Shown: positions 7,046-17,037, counted from the stretch's first letter. The stretch is 64,000 nucleotides of DNA from Terrimonas sp. (GCF_003075435.1 NZ_QCZJ01000011.1:1-64000); one strand, 5' to 3'. The notes: a model not told the origin generated them from the sequence alone. Program-made: numbers and translations.

Positions 7046-9829
7046 ATGAAACTTTTTTTGGTGCTTGCAGGAATGTTTTTATGTCTGCAATCAGTTGCCC
7101 AAAAGCAAAATGATAAAGATTCAGCAGCATATTATTATAGTAAAGGGCAGTATGCCAGGGCGTTACCTTTTGCAAAGAAAAGCTTTGATAATGTAAAAAC
7201 ACTCAACAACGACGATACTGTATATATCTCTGCTTCATACACACTGGCTAATGTATACTACGGACTGGCAATGAATGACAGCGCTATGGCTTATTTTCTA
7301 AAATCCTGCAATGGAGCCAAGAAGCAATATGGAGAAAAGAGTCAAAAACATGGGAGATACCTTGTAGATGTTGCAGTGATGTACAGGGAATTGGGGAAAT
7401 TTGAGGAAGCAGAGCAGGCTTATCAAAAAGCTACAGCTATTTTAGAGAAAATAGATGTTCCCTATAAAAATGACTATGCCTTCAGTTTAATCCAGCATGC
7501 AAGCTTTTATCATTTAAGGGGTAATTTAAGTAAGGCGGAAGAATTATACCTTACTGCCAGCAATGTTGCACCAAAAGAGCCTCTCGAAAAGAAAACAGAA
7601 TATGCTTTAGCCTTACACGAGCTAGGCATGCTGTACGAAAAAATGGGTAATTATGATAAGCAGGAAACAACGCAGTTGCATGTATTGGGCATGCTGAAAG
7701 AGATGTTTGGCGAAAAACATCCTGCTTACGCCAACGCCTTAAATAATCTGGCAATCCTGTACTGGCGCAGGCACAAGCTTGAGAGGGCTGATTCAATGTT
7801 CAGCGAATCATTGAAAATCAATAAACAGGCCAATGGTGAAAACAGTACCGCTTACATTATGATCTTAAATAATTTAGGCCTCGTTAATGCCGAAATGAAG
7901 AGATATGAAACAGCAGAAAAATATTTAAAAGAAACTGTAGAAATAGCATACAAAAATGGTGGAGAAGAAACATTTCAATATCCTTTTTGCTTGAATGCCC
8001 TTGCCAAGTATTACGCCCGGACAGGTCGAAAAGAAATGGCAGAGCCATTGTTTCAAAAAACGCTCGCTATTTATAACAAACTTGGATTAGAACTAAATTC
8101 CAGCAGTCTGAGGCAATTGTATGATATGTCAAAGCTTTTATACGATGATGATGCAGCTAAAGCTACCATATATTTAAAAGAAGCAGTAGCAATAGAACAA
8201 AGGCTGCTGCTGGAAAAGCTGGATTTTTTATCCGAAACAGAACTGCTTGTTTATTTAAAAGGAAGATCTGTTTTTTTTGACAGGCCTTTCCTGTTTTTAA
8301 TGCGTCATAAAAGTCCCGAGATTGCCCGCGCAGCTTACAATAGCAGGCTGCTTGCAAACGGTATTGGTTTACAAAACACCAGCACTCTTTATCAAAACAT
8401 GGCGCAATCAACGGATAGCAATCTTGCTGTGCTTTGGAAAAAATACCTCCGGCAAAAGTCTTCTTATACCAACCTTTTATTAACACCTGCAAATAAAAGA
8501 AATGTCAACACAGATTCTGTTGCCGCCATCCTTAACCAACAGGAAAAAGATATACTGCGAAGATCAACAGATTACCAGAGCATGAAAGAAAAGCTTTCGA
8601 TCAAATGGCAGGATGTGCAGGCATATTTGCAACCAGGTGAGATAAGCATTGAATTTGTCAGGTTCAATTATAAATTTGACCTATACATTGATGCTCCTGC
8701 TGATACTGCATATTATGCCGCTTTGTTGCTTCGCCCGCAGGACACAGTGCCTCAATTTGTACTGTTGTGTGAGGAGAAACAGTTGGTTGACGCCTTAAAG
8801 AAATTTCCTTACAAAGCGGCTGTTAACAGCCGGGGAAGAAAACCGGTAGCTTACGACCAAACGCTTACCAATGCATTGTACAAACTGGTGTGGCAGCCAT
8901 TGGAGTCTTATCTTGCCAATACGAGAACAGTATACTTTTCGCCTGATGGTATACTGCACCGGGTAGCCTTTGCGGCTATACCTTACAAAAAAAATGCACT
9001 GCTCTGCGATAGATATAATCTTGTGCAGCTTACTTCTACCCGCCAGGTAGCCTTGCATGAAACCCGGCCACCTGCACCGGTTTCGATAGCTATGTTTGGC
9101 GGTATCAATTATAATCGTCAGTCAGTTGATACTTCTTCTGGCTTTTACGTCACTGAACACCCTGGCATTCGCAGCGCTGCTCCGGATTCATTCCGCTTTT
9201 TGCCCAATACTTTAACAGAGATCTTTACAATAAAAAGAGATGCCGAAACATTCCAAAAACGAACCGTTGCATTTACTGCAGATCATGCTACAGAAATGGC
9301 TTTCAGAAGCCTGGGCGGCAACAGTTCACCAGAGGTAATTCATTTTGCAACACACGGCTTTTCACTGCCTGATACTTTCGCTCAGGAAAATAATGCCGGC
9401 GTATCTTTTCATGTGGCAGATAATCCGTTGCTTCGCTGCGGGCTGGTAATGGCCGGAGGTAATAATGGATGGAAAGGTAAAGCCGGACCAAATGAAGATG
9501 ACGGTATATTAACAGGACTTGAAATAAGCGCCGTACAATTACCAAATACACAACTGGCAGTTTTGTCTGCCTGCGAAACCGGTTTGGGTAAAATAGAAAG
9601 CAGTGAAGGTGTATTTGGCTTGCAAAGAGCATTTAAGCTGGCAGGGGTTAACTATATCATGGCCAGTCTCTGGCAGGTGCCTGATAAAGAAACCGCTGAA
9701 TTTATGGAAACATTTTATGCGAATTGGCTGGACGGTAAAACCATTCGCGAAGCATTTTCCACTACACAACATACCATGCGAAAAAAATACGCGCCTTACT
9801 TCTGGGCGGGTTTTACATTGGTGCAATAA
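7046..9829 (+). CDS. exported TPR-CHAT caspase-like protease, copy 1
   Basis: The 927-aa product has a signal peptide (MKLFLVLAGMFLCLQSVAQ), so it acts outside the cytoplasm. A long TPR superhelix covers roughly 25-400, with repeats such as LNNLAILYWRRHKLERADSMF and LNNLGLVNAEMKRYETAEKYL-type units, then a linker helix region to about 560. The C-terminal CHAT domain (about 600-927) has the dyad motifs HFATHG with His770 and LSACETGLG with Cys843, and a well-preserved SEGVFGLQRAFKLAGV and SLWQVPDKET core. CHAT proteins are clan CD cysteine peptidases. Both catalytic residues are present, so it is probably active. A paralogue follows at 10223. Substrates are unknown. Confidence 0.92.
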   Translation: MKLFLVLAGMFLCLQSVAQKQNDKDSAAYYYSKGQYARALPFAKKSFDNVKTLNNDDTVYISASYTLANVYYGLAMNDSAMAYFLKSCNGAKKQYGEKSQKHGRYLVDVAVMYRELGKFEEAEQAYQKATAILEKIDVPYKNDYAFSLIQHASFYHLRGNLSKAEELYLTASNVAPKEPLEKKTEYALALHELGMLYEKMGNYDKQETTQLHVLGMLKEMFGEKHPAYANALNNLAILYWRRHKLERADSMFSESLKINKQANGENSTAYIMILNNLGLVNAEMKRYETAEKYLKETVEIAYKNGGEETFQYPFCLNALAKYYARTGRKEMAEPLFQKTLAIYNKLGLELNSSSLRQLYDMSKLLYDDDAAKATIYLKEAVAIEQRLLLEKLDFLSETELLVYLKGRSVFFDRPFLFLMRHKSPEIARAAYNSRLLANGIGLQNTSTLYQNMAQSTDSNLAVLWKKYLRQKSSYTNLLLTPANKRNVNTDSVAAILNQQEKDILRRSTDYQSMKEKLSIKWQDVQAYLQPGEISIEFVRFNYKFDLYIDAPADTAYYAALLLRPQDTVPQFVLLCEEKQLVDALKKFPYKAAVNSRGRKPVAYDQTLTNALYKLVWQPLESYLANTRTVYFSPDGILHRVAFAAIPYKKNALLCDRYNLVQLTSTRQVALHETRPPAPVSIAMFGGINYNRQSVDTSSGFYVTEHPGIRSAAPDSFRFLPNTLTEIFTIKRDAETFQKRTVAFTADHATEMAFRSLGGNSSPEVIHFATHGFSLPDTFAQENNAGVSFHVADNPLLRCGLVMAGGNNGWKGKAGPNEDDGILTGLEISAVQLPNTQLAVLSACETGLGKIESSEGVFGLQRAFKLAGVNYIMASLWQVPDKETAEFMETFYANWLDGKTIREAFSTTQHTMRKKYAPYFWAGFTLVQ

Positions 9830-10222
9830 GTTTTTTCAGGAAGGGTGATAATAGCGGGCAGGCAAGGGCTGTTAAGCGTATAGTACCGTATACCATATAA
9901 ACCTTAGTAACAGGCAAGTCATCACACACCTACCTTATTATCTCGCTGTGCAATTAATGTAATTAGGTATATCCATATTTTGCGGGAGTATTTTGGGTAC
10001 GTTTCAATTTTCCGTATTTAAAAATATGCCCTGCTTAATTACCGGTGAGCAAAGGTTAATGCATTCAGTAACCCTGTGCAATCCTAAACCAGCGAAAAAT
10101 TAAAATACGCCCTATTTTGCAGGCGCCCCTGCTCAAATAAAAGAAAATCATATATTAGTGAAAAATGTGGAAAAAATATTAGCCACTATAAGAAGGTGAT
10201 CTTTCAGTCTTAAAGGTATTGT
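9830..10222. other. intergenic region between the two CHAT genes
   Basis: No reading frame is convincing in these 393 bases. The first 75 or so match the sequence after the stop codon of copy 2 and of the CHAT relic near 15580, so a conserved 3' trailer accompanies each copy. The rest is AT-rich; I found no clear TAnnTTTG element before 10223. Confidence 0.6.
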
Positions 10223-13015
10223 ATGAAATTCTTTTTAGCATGTACGGGGATATTTTTTTGCCTGCAGTTATTTGTGCAGGCGCAGAGCGATATGGACTCG
10301 CTAAGATATTACATTGAAAAACGTCAAATGGCCAATGCGCTGCCTTTTGTAAAAAAGAATTTTGAAGCCATAAAAGATATCAGTAACGATGACAAAGTCT
10401 ATATAGCTGCTGCCAGTCGGTTAGCCGGCATTTATTATTCGCTTTCAAAGTTTGACAGTGCCCTGGTTTATTATGTACAAGCCTGTGAGAGGGCAAAAAA
10501 GCAATATGGAGAAACAAGCGCGCAATACGGGCAGCTTCTTGTATATGTTGCGACAATGTATACGAACGTAGGACAATTTCGGGAAGCCGGGCAGGCGTTC
10601 CAAAATGCAACTGTCATTTTAAGCGGAATGAAAAATTCAAATAAAAAAGCATATACCGAGTGTTTAAATGAGTATGTTTCTTTTTATTTGACAATAGGCA
10701 ATTTAAATAAGGCAGAGGAAATGTACCTGAGTGCACGTAAAATGGCGCTAACGGAACCTGTTGATACGATTGGCTACGCTTTGTCCCTGGAAAGGTTGGC
10801 CAGACTGTATAGAACAATGGGATTTTATGCAAAGCAGGAAGCCGTAGCAATGCAGGTATTTGAGATTATTAAGGAGAAATACGGAGAGGATCATTACAAA
10901 TCTGTCCCGGCTTTAGCTTCGTTGGGAGATGTATACCAGCGCAGACAAAACCTGGCGAAAGCCGATTCTATATACAGGAAGGCATTGAAAATTCAACAGC
11001 AGGTTCTGGGCAAAAAGGCTGCTAGCAATATTTATCTTTTGCGGCGTATAGGGATCGTAAATACAGAGATGGGAAAATACAGGGTAGCTGAAAAATACCT
11101 GAAAGAAGCGTTGGAAATTGTAAATGAAAATGGCGGGGAAGCATCGCCGCTTTATACCATTTGCAGCAATAACCTGGCCAGGTTGTATGCTTCATCCGGC
11201 AGAAAAGAGCTGGCAAAGCTTTTTTTTCAGAAATCTATTGCTATTTACAATAAGCTGGGTCTAACATTGCATTCTTCCCGTCTGAACTTACTATATGATA
11301 TGGCAAACCTCTTATGTACCGATGATCCCGCCGGGGCAGCTATATATTTAAAAGAAGCAATGGTTACAGAAAACAAGCTGCTGTTGCAAAAGCTGGATTT
11401 TTTATCTGAAACAGAATTGCTTGCTTATTTAAAGGAGATGAAAGATGCTGCCGACAACCCTTACCGGTTTTTGCTGAGCCATAAAAATCCTGAGATAGCA
11501 GGTGAAGCCTACAACAGCAGGTTGTTGATAAGCGGCATCGGCTTACAAAATACGAGGATGTTGTATCAAAATATGGCGCAGTCAAAAGATGATGAGCTTG
11601 CAGTACGCTGGGAAAATTACCTGCAGCAAAAGTCTTATTATACAACCCTGTTGCTGACACCGGTATCCCAAAGAAATACCAATACAGATTCTGTTGCCGC
11701 ACTCCTGAATCAGCAGGAGAAAGATATATTACGCAGGTCGGCAGCTTACAGGAATATGAAGGAGCAGCTTACCGTTACATGGCAGGATGTGCAAAAGCAT
11801 TTACAACGTGGTGAAACAGCTATTGAGTTTGTAAGGCTTAACGGGCAATCCTATACCTACACCGAAGCAAAAGCTGCTGATACTGTTTATTACGCGGCTT
11901 TGCTGCTTCGCCCGCAGGATACGGCGCCCCGGTTTGTAGTGTTGTGTGAAGAAAAGCAATTGATCGCTGCCATGAAAAAATTTCCTTACAAAGCGGCGGT
12001 TAACACAAGGGGGGAAAAGCCGGCAGCATACGACCAAAGCGCTGCAAATGACTTATATAAACTGTTATGGGAGGCATTGGAGTCTTATCTTACTGAAACC
12101 CAAACGATATATTTTTCACCTGCCGGTATGCTGCACCGCGTGGCTTTTGCCGCTATTCCTTACAACAAGAATGAGATGCTTTGCGATAAGTATAATCTTG
12201 TACAGCTAACTTCTACCCGGCAGGTAGCTTTGCGGGAAACCCACCCTTCTGCCCCTGTTTCGATAGCCATGTTTGGCGGTATCAATTACAATAGCCAGTC
12301 CGCTGATACAGGTGTTCCGGTATTTCCCGATCCCTATGCCTGGGTGTACCGCGAAAACCGTGGCGCCGATATAGATTCTTTTCGCTTTTTGCCCAATACC
12401 TTAACAGAGATCAATGCCATAAAAACGGATGCTGAAGCGCTGCAAAAGCTGCCTGTCATATTTACTGGCGGTAATGCTACGGAAGCTGCTTTCAGGAACC
12501 TGGGCGGAGATCATTCGCCGGAGGTCATTCATTTTGCCACACATGGCTTCACGCTTTCTGATACTGCGCAAAGCAGCAATGCCGGTGCACCCTTTAAGGT
12601 ATCAGATAATCCCCTGCTGCGTTGCGGGCTGATAATGGCGGGCGGCAATAAAGGCTGGAAAGGCAAAGCCGGACTGAACGAGGATGACGGTATATTGACC
12701 GGTCTTGAAATAAGTTCGGTACAATTACCAAATACACAACTGGCAGTTTTGTCTGCTTGCGAAACCGGGTTGGGGAAAATAGAAGGTAGCGAAGGTGTAT
12801 TTGGCTTGCAACGGGCATTTAAACTGGCGGGAGTAAACTATGTAATGTCCAGCCTCTGGCAGGTGCCTGATAAAGAAACGGCTGAATTTATGGAAACATT
12901 TTACTCCCATTGGTTTGCTGGGAAAACTATCCGCAAAGCTTTTTTAACTACACAACAAACCATGCGTAAAAAATACGCACCTTACTATTGGGCAGGTTTT
13001 ACGCTGGTGCAATAA
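10223..13015 (+). CDS. exported TPR-CHAT caspase-like protease, copy 2
   Basis: A 930-aa paralogue of the upstream gene in the same order: signal peptide (MKFFLACTGIFFCLQLFVQA), TPR array to about 400, linker, CHAT domain. Catalytic candidates are His774 in HFATHG and Cys846 in LSACETGLG. The last 120 residues are nearly the same as in copy 1, while the TPR part and the loop after SIAMFGGINYN differ more; copy 2 has extra residues around PVFPDPYAWVYRE. This pattern suggests tandem duplication with the protease part held constant and the recognition part free to vary, or gene conversion in the 3' half. Confidence 0.92.
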   Translation: MKFFLACTGIFFCLQLFVQAQSDMDSLRYYIEKRQMANALPFVKKNFEAIKDISNDDKVYIAAASRLAGIYYSLSKFDSALVYYVQACERAKKQYGETSAQYGQLLVYVATMYTNVGQFREAGQAFQNATVILSGMKNSNKKAYTECLNEYVSFYLTIGNLNKAEEMYLSARKMALTEPVDTIGYALSLERLARLYRTMGFYAKQEAVAMQVFEIIKEKYGEDHYKSVPALASLGDVYQRRQNLAKADSIYRKALKIQQQVLGKKAASNIYLLRRIGIVNTEMGKYRVAEKYLKEALEIVNENGGEASPLYTICSNNLARLYASSGRKELAKLFFQKSIAIYNKLGLTLHSSRLNLLYDMANLLCTDDPAGAAIYLKEAMVTENKLLLQKLDFLSETELLAYLKEMKDAADNPYRFLLSHKNPEIAGEAYNSRLLISGIGLQNTRMLYQNMAQSKDDELAVRWENYLQQKSYYTTLLLTPVSQRNTNTDSVAALLNQQEKDILRRSAAYRNMKEQLTVTWQDVQKHLQRGETAIEFVRLNGQSYTYTEAKAADTVYYAALLLRPQDTAPRFVVLCEEKQLIAAMKKFPYKAAVNTRGEKPAAYDQSAANDLYKLLWEALESYLTETQTIYFSPAGMLHRVAFAAIPYNKNEMLCDKYNLVQLTSTRQVALRETHPSAPVSIAMFGGINYNSQSADTGVPVFPDPYAWVYRENRGADIDSFRFLPNTLTEINAIKTDAEALQKLPVIFTGGNATEAAFRNLGGDHSPEVIHFATHGFTLSDTAQSSNAGAPFKVSDNPLLRCGLIMAGGNKGWKGKAGLNEDDGILTGLEISSVQLPNTQLAVLSACETGLGKIEGSEGVFGLQRAFKLAGVNYVMSSLWQVPDKETAEFMETFYSHWFAGKTIRKAFLTTQQTMRKKYAPYYWAGFTLVQ

Positions 13016-13270
13016 TTTTTTTGTAAAGGGTGATGATAATAGACAGTAATGGCTATTAAGTCTATGACAATACCGCCGTGTTGCTTCAGATGCTCAATAA
13101 TCGTTTTCAGTCATTGAGATAGATATTTTATTGACCGTTGCTTATTTGCCAAAGGTCTTTTTTCCGATGTGATTTTCGCAATAGAGTAATGGTTCGTACT
13201 GCATCTATGCATAAAGAAGTAACTCCGGCAACATTTTTTCTATTAACTGGCAAAACCTAAAACAATTACC

Positions 13271-13984
13271 ATGAGAATGAGTTACTACTTATTTAACCGG
13301 TTAATGGTTACTTTAATCTTACTGATATTGTATGGAGCAACTTCACTGCAAGCGCAAACGCAAATGAAGGACAGGGTTTATTTCGGTTTCAAATTCGGAG
13401 GTTATACCGGTCTTTACAAGGGTGATAATTATTTCTCGAAAGATTTAGGTTATAAGATCGGCTCCAAAAGCAATTTTCACGCCGGGGTCTTTTTGGAAAT
13501 TCCTACGTCAAAACATCTTGCTCTGCAACCCGAAATTCTCCTCTACGAAGGTGGGTATTATTGGTATACTGAAGAAAGGTTTGGCGCGAGAGGAGACAAT
13601 GGCGATTATGATGTCAATGAAGAACTGGGTTATGTAAGTATTCCCGTATTGCTCAAATACAAAGTAGGCGGCTTGGGTATTTATGCAGGACTCCAGCCCG
13701 ATTTCCTATTCTTCACTATGCGGGATATTGAAGGAAGGAGTACGTCTGCCAATGAAGATGATTTCAGGAAGGATTATAAGAAGGGCGTGTATTTATCAGG
13801 CATAGGCGGCATCGAATATACGTTTCGCTTTGGTCTCGGTGTAAGTGCCAGATACCAGTTAGGATTGACAAATATTGCAAATCCAACGCAATTGGGATTG
13901 TATGAACGAGGCAATAATATCAACACGAACGCTTTTCTCTACGGTATCCATTGGCGTATAGGCAAACCCCGAAAAGTATCATAA
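13271..13984 (+). CDS. outer membrane beta-barrel (porin family) protein
   Basis: The 237-aa protein has a signal peptide ending near TSLQAQ (about residue 30) and alternating hydrophobic strands such as VYFGFKFGGYTG, HAGVFLEIPTSKHLALQPEILL, YVSIPVLLKYKVGGLGIYAG and GVSARYQLGLTNIA. This is the pattern of the eight-stranded OMP_b-brl_2/PorT-like barrels common in Bacteroidota. It follows CHAT copy 2 by 255 bases and is the only integral outer-membrane candidate in the cluster. Whether it is a channel, an anchor or a receptor is not shown. Confidence 0.8.
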   Translation: MRMSYYLFNRLMVTLILLILYGATSLQAQTQMKDRVYFGFKFGGYTGLYKGDNYFSKDLGYKIGSKSNFHAGVFLEIPTSKHLALQPEILLYEGGYYWYTEERFGARGDNGDYDVNEELGYVSIPVLLKYKVGGLGIYAGLQPDFLFFTMRDIEGRSTSANEDDFRKDYKKGVYLSGIGGIEYTFRFGLGVSARYQLGLTNIANPTQLGLYERGNNINTNAFLYGIHWRIGKPRKVS

Positions 13985-14049
13985 AGCATATATATGGTTT
14001 ATAGAACTAAGAATTCTCAGATCAATTATCACAATCAAACAACTTTTAT

Positions 14050-14469
14050 ATGCGACACGTACAATTACTGGCACTGGCATTCATGTGTCTTCTATCAAGT
14101 TGCAAAAAAGACAATGAACCAAAAGGCAAATCGGGCGATATCATCGGCAAGTGGAAGATCGAACGCAAAGAAGAAATCTGGGGAGTTAATGGCACACCTG
14201 AAAATAAAGCCGTTGATTGTGAGTGGGTGGAATTTGGAACGGATGGAGAATTTATAGAACGTTTTACAGGCGACTATCAAGTGGTTAGCAGATGGAGCCT
14301 GCTTGGCAACGGGAATTTGGAAATTACTGCCAGTACCAATATTCCAGGAAGCCCTGATGGCTTGATCATCAAGTCACTTTCAGATAAATCAATGCACTTG
14401 TATTATAAAGGATTGTTTGGATCGTTTTATACTGAAGTGACTTATAATCTCTATTTGGTCAGGTTATAA
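14050..14469 (+). CDS. lipocalin-like lipoprotein
   Basis: A 139-aa lipoprotein with lipobox LLSSC (Cys18) and KKD after it. The mature part has the GKWKIERKEE start and the strand-rich end of Bacteroidota lipocalin-like domains (IIGKWKIE ... WVEFGTDGEF ... RWSLLGNGNLEI). Such domains may bind small hydrophobic ligands, but no function is fixed. A longer frame from 13994 to 14257 in another phase has no signal peptide and was left out. Confidence 0.7.
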   Translation: MRHVQLLALAFMCLLSSCKKDNEPKGKSGDIIGKWKIERKEEIWGVNGTPENKAVDCEWVEFGTDGEFIERFTGDYQVVSRWSLLGNGNLEITASTNIPGSPDGLIIKSLSDKSMHLYYKGLFGSFYTEVTYNLYLVRL

Positions 14470-14667
14470 CCTTAGCTTGTTACATGCAAAATGATATCTT
14501 TTCCGTCTTTAGCGACTGTTCTCCTAATATAAAAGCATTTCTATACTACCCTAATTTTCTCAAATGCAAATCATCTTAATACGAATGTCAATAAAGCGTG
14601 CTGGATAATAAGCTTGGGTTGGGATATTAAAATTTTAATGATGTTTCAAATTTAAACTATAAGTTAT

Positions 14668-15456
14668 ATGAATAGAAAATTTAAATTTTATTTCGTCTGC
14701 ATTGTGTTGCTGTTTTCATCGTTATACGGCGTCGCCCAGAAGAAAAAAAATATGATTCAATATAAGCCAATTCTTATGGCCAATGTGGAGGAGGCCTTTC
14801 CTGTAGCGGCTATGATTATTAACGACTCATATGGAATAAATATCAATAAACTGGATTGGGGTGCAAAGGAAATGCTTTCGGGATACTATCAATATCGAAA
14901 AATATTGGGGGTGTACCGTTTCAGGTTTCGATTGACAATTGATTCGGACAATACGCTAAATGTAGAGGCCAAAGAAGTACAAACAACTGATGCTAAAGAC
15001 AATTGGATGGATTATGTTGTAGAAAAAAGGGAAAGGGAAATTGTTGCAGAATTTGCAGAACAATTGAATCAAGCACTAAAAAAGCCCGATATAATAAAAA
15101 AGGCCCAGGAGCGCTTTTATACAGATTTAGACATAAATGCCTTATTCTTCTTTAGTGCAACTGAAGTTGCCGGAAAGCGATGGTTTGAAAATTTTATAAA
15201 AGGCAAAAGGGTAAATTGGAAGCTGACATTTGTGGATTTGACGGAAAACAAAAACTCCTCCTATAAATCCAAATATGTTGAGAACTATAATCTTGCGGTA
15301 GAGTTTATTAGTGGCGCTCAAACAAAATTTACAATAAAAAAATATACTGATTCAGATAAAAATGTAATGACTAAAAAAGGTAGTTCGGTTATAGTGGAAG
15401 GAACTTGTTTAAGCTTAAACTACAACAATGCATTCAATATTGTTTTGGTTGATTAG
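14668..15456 (+). CDS. secreted protein of unknown function
   Basis: A 262-aa protein with a clear signal peptide (ends SSLYGVAQ at residue 24). The mature part is mixed helix and strand with many Lys and Asp residues. I recognise no family. Conspicuous stretches are NDSYGININKLDWGAKE, a helical block around REREIVAEFAEQLNQAL, and FFFSATEVAGKRWFE. It belongs to the run of exported proteins after the CHAT genes and lies directly before the CHAT relic. Confidence 0.65.
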   Translation: MNRKFKFYFVCIVLLFSSLYGVAQKKKNMIQYKPILMANVEEAFPVAAMIINDSYGININKLDWGAKEMLSGYYQYRKILGVYRFRFRLTIDSDNTLNVEAKEVQTTDAKDNWMDYVVEKREREIVAEFAEQLNQALKKPDIIKKAQERFYTDLDINALFFFSATEVAGKRWFENFIKGKRVNWKLTFVDLTENKNSSYKSKYVENYNLAVEFISGAQTKFTIKKYTDSDKNVMTKKGSSVIVEGTCLSLNYNNAFNIVLVD

Positions 15457-15500
15457 TTGAATGACTTTTATTAGAAATATGGATATAAATACAACCACGA

Positions 15501-15531
15501 GGGCTTCCAACCTTTGGAAGGTTGGAAGCCC
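15501..15531. repeat. perfect 14-bp inverted repeat with 3-base loop
   Basis: GGGCTTCCAACCTT (15501-15514) is followed by TGG and its exact reverse complement (15518-15531). There is no T-run after it, so it is not a standard terminator. It sits 45 bases after a stop codon and about 15 bases before the CHAT relic. It may be the edge of a small mobile or REP-like element, or a transcript-end stabiliser. Confidence 0.8.
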
Positions 15532-15545
15532 CGCTTTATAATACT

Positions 15546-15640
15546 GTTACTCAGAGCGGATTTTACACTGGTGCAATAATTTTTTTCGGGCAGGGTGATG
15601 AGAACAGGTAGGTCACGGCTATTAAACGTATAGCAATACC
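15546..15640 (+). pseudogene. 3' relic of a third TPR-CHAT gene
   Basis: The sequence at 15556-15579 reads ADFTLVQ-stop, almost the same as the AGFTLVQ-stop ends of both intact CHAT genes. The next 60 or so bases match the trailer found after copy 1 (9830-9900) and, more weakly, copy 2. Nothing upstream of 15546 resembles the rest of a CHAT gene. The simplest reading is that a third tandem copy was deleted, leaving its last codons and trailer, with the hairpin at 15501 near the break. Confidence 0.75.
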
Positions 15641-15709
15641 AACGCAATGCATTAGGTATACAAATACCCTTAACTATGCTGGTATAATCTATGTGCAAAA
15701 AAGTCAGTT

Positions 15710-16543
15710 ATGAAGAAAACAATTATTTATTTTACCGTACTATTTTCCCTTTTAACTACCGCAGCACTAAGCCAAACCAAAACCACAACCAAGCCTGCAG
15801 CAAAGCCAGCCGCTACGGCAAAAGGCGATGCCCTTACCAACAAAAGTATAATTGACCTCCACAAAGCAGGGCTGGGAGATGAAATTATTCTTACAAAAAT
15901 TGCCCAGTCAAAATGCGCATTTGATCTTTCTACGGATGGACTTATTGACTTAAAATCAAAAGGCGTTTCGGCTGATGTTATAAAAGCAATGATGAATAAG
16001 AGTGAATCCGGGACAGGTAATTCCGCTATTAATACAGCAACTATAAAAGAGCCGGTCAAATCAAATAGTTCAGGCAAAACAGGCTCACCTTCTCCTGAAT
16101 TAATGAACCACGTGTATGTTTACGATAAAAGTAATCAATCTGCAAAACCACTTGAAAAGTCTGTTGCCGGTATACGCACCAAACAAGGCATGTTTGGTGG
16201 CAGCGCTATGCTGCAGGTAGATGGTGCAAAATCTGCCGTTCAAATTGCTCCAGCAGAAACTATATCTTTTGTAATTAATACCGGAGGTGCCACGCTTCCT
16301 GAACTTACATTATACAAACTAAAGTCTGTAAAAAATAAAAGAGAAGTTGCAAGTATGAAAGTAAATTCTTTTAGCGGGGTTAAAACCGGGGAAGATGTGA
16401 TCTCATTGAATATCTCCAAACTAAGTGAAGGGATATTTGAAGTTACTCCTGCAAAGAAACTGGAAAAGGGCGAATATTTTTTTACCGGGAAGCCGGCTGC
16501 CGGCGCCAATAGTATGGATGCATATACATTCGGGATAGAGTAG
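15710..16543 (+). CDS. secreted protein with Lys/Ala/Thr-rich linker, unknown function
   Basis: A 277-aa protein with a signal peptide (MKKTIIYFTVLFSLLTTAALS) and a low-complexity linker (TKTTTKPAAKPAATAKG). A small helical module follows at about 42-95, with NKSIIDLHKAGLGDEII, KIAQSKCAFDLS and LKSKGVSADVIKAMM. I have seen this type of module in other exported Bacteroidota proteins, without a known role. The C-terminal half is strand-rich and ends with YFFTGKPAAGANSMDAYTFG. It starts about 70 bases after the CHAT relic trailer. Confidence 0.65.
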   Translation: MKKTIIYFTVLFSLLTTAALSQTKTTTKPAAKPAATAKGDALTNKSIIDLHKAGLGDEIILTKIAQSKCAFDLSTDGLIDLKSKGVSADVIKAMMNKSESGTGNSAINTATIKEPVKSNSSGKTGSPSPELMNHVYVYDKSNQSAKPLEKSVAGIRTKQGMFGGSAMLQVDGAKSAVQIAPAETISFVINTGGATLPELTLYKLKSVKNKREVASMKVNSFSGVKTGEDVISLNISKLSEGIFEVTPAKKLEKGEYFFTGKPAAGANSMDAYTFGIE

Positions 16544-16599
16544 TAGAATATACTCCTGTTATCACATTACATTCATCATACGTCAAAAGCTTAATTTTT

Positions 16600-16983
16600 A
16601 TGTTATACAATGCAAATAAGATACACTACCTATTGATTGTATCACTTCTTACCACATTCAGTGCAAGCGCTCAAACGGTAAATGATATACCAATCAAAGA
16701 CATTGATGTTGAGTATATCCAGATAATAGGAACATCGAAGCCGTTTAGCAAAGGAGTTTCCATTCAGATTGATTTTGGGCAAAAAACTAAATTTTTTTCA
16801 ACCGGTAAAGAAACCGTATTGAAAGACAAAGACGGGAAAATAATGGATTTTAATTCTATGATTGACGCTTTAAATTTTATGGCAAAGAATGGTTTTGAAT
16901 TTGTGAATGCGTTTGCCATAGCAGTGAGTAATCAAAATGTATATCATTATTTGATGAAAAATATAAAGAATGAGTCGGAATAG
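16600..16983 (+). CDS. small secreted protein of unknown function
   Basis: A 127-aa protein with a signal peptide ending FSASAQ (residue 25). The mature protein starts with a strand-rich part (DVEYIQIIGTSKPFSKG, VSIQIDFGQ) and ends with a helix (MIDALNFMAKNGFEFVNAFA). No family recognised. It lies 56 bases after the previous gene and 54 before the next, consistent with co-transcription. Confidence 0.6.
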   Translation: MLYNANKIHYLLIVSLLTTFSASAQTVNDIPIKDIDVEYIQIIGTSKPFSKGVSIQIDFGQKTKFFSTGKETVLKDKDGKIMDFNSMIDALNFMAKNGFEFVNAFAIAVSNQNVYHYLMKNIKNESE

Positions 16984-17037
16984 GTTAAACTAAAAATCAA
17001 ATTAACATTATTTAATTTCATAACCACTAAGCCAATT

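Noticed and set aside
15501-15531. The inverted repeat as a terminator
   Set aside because: No T-run follows on either strand.
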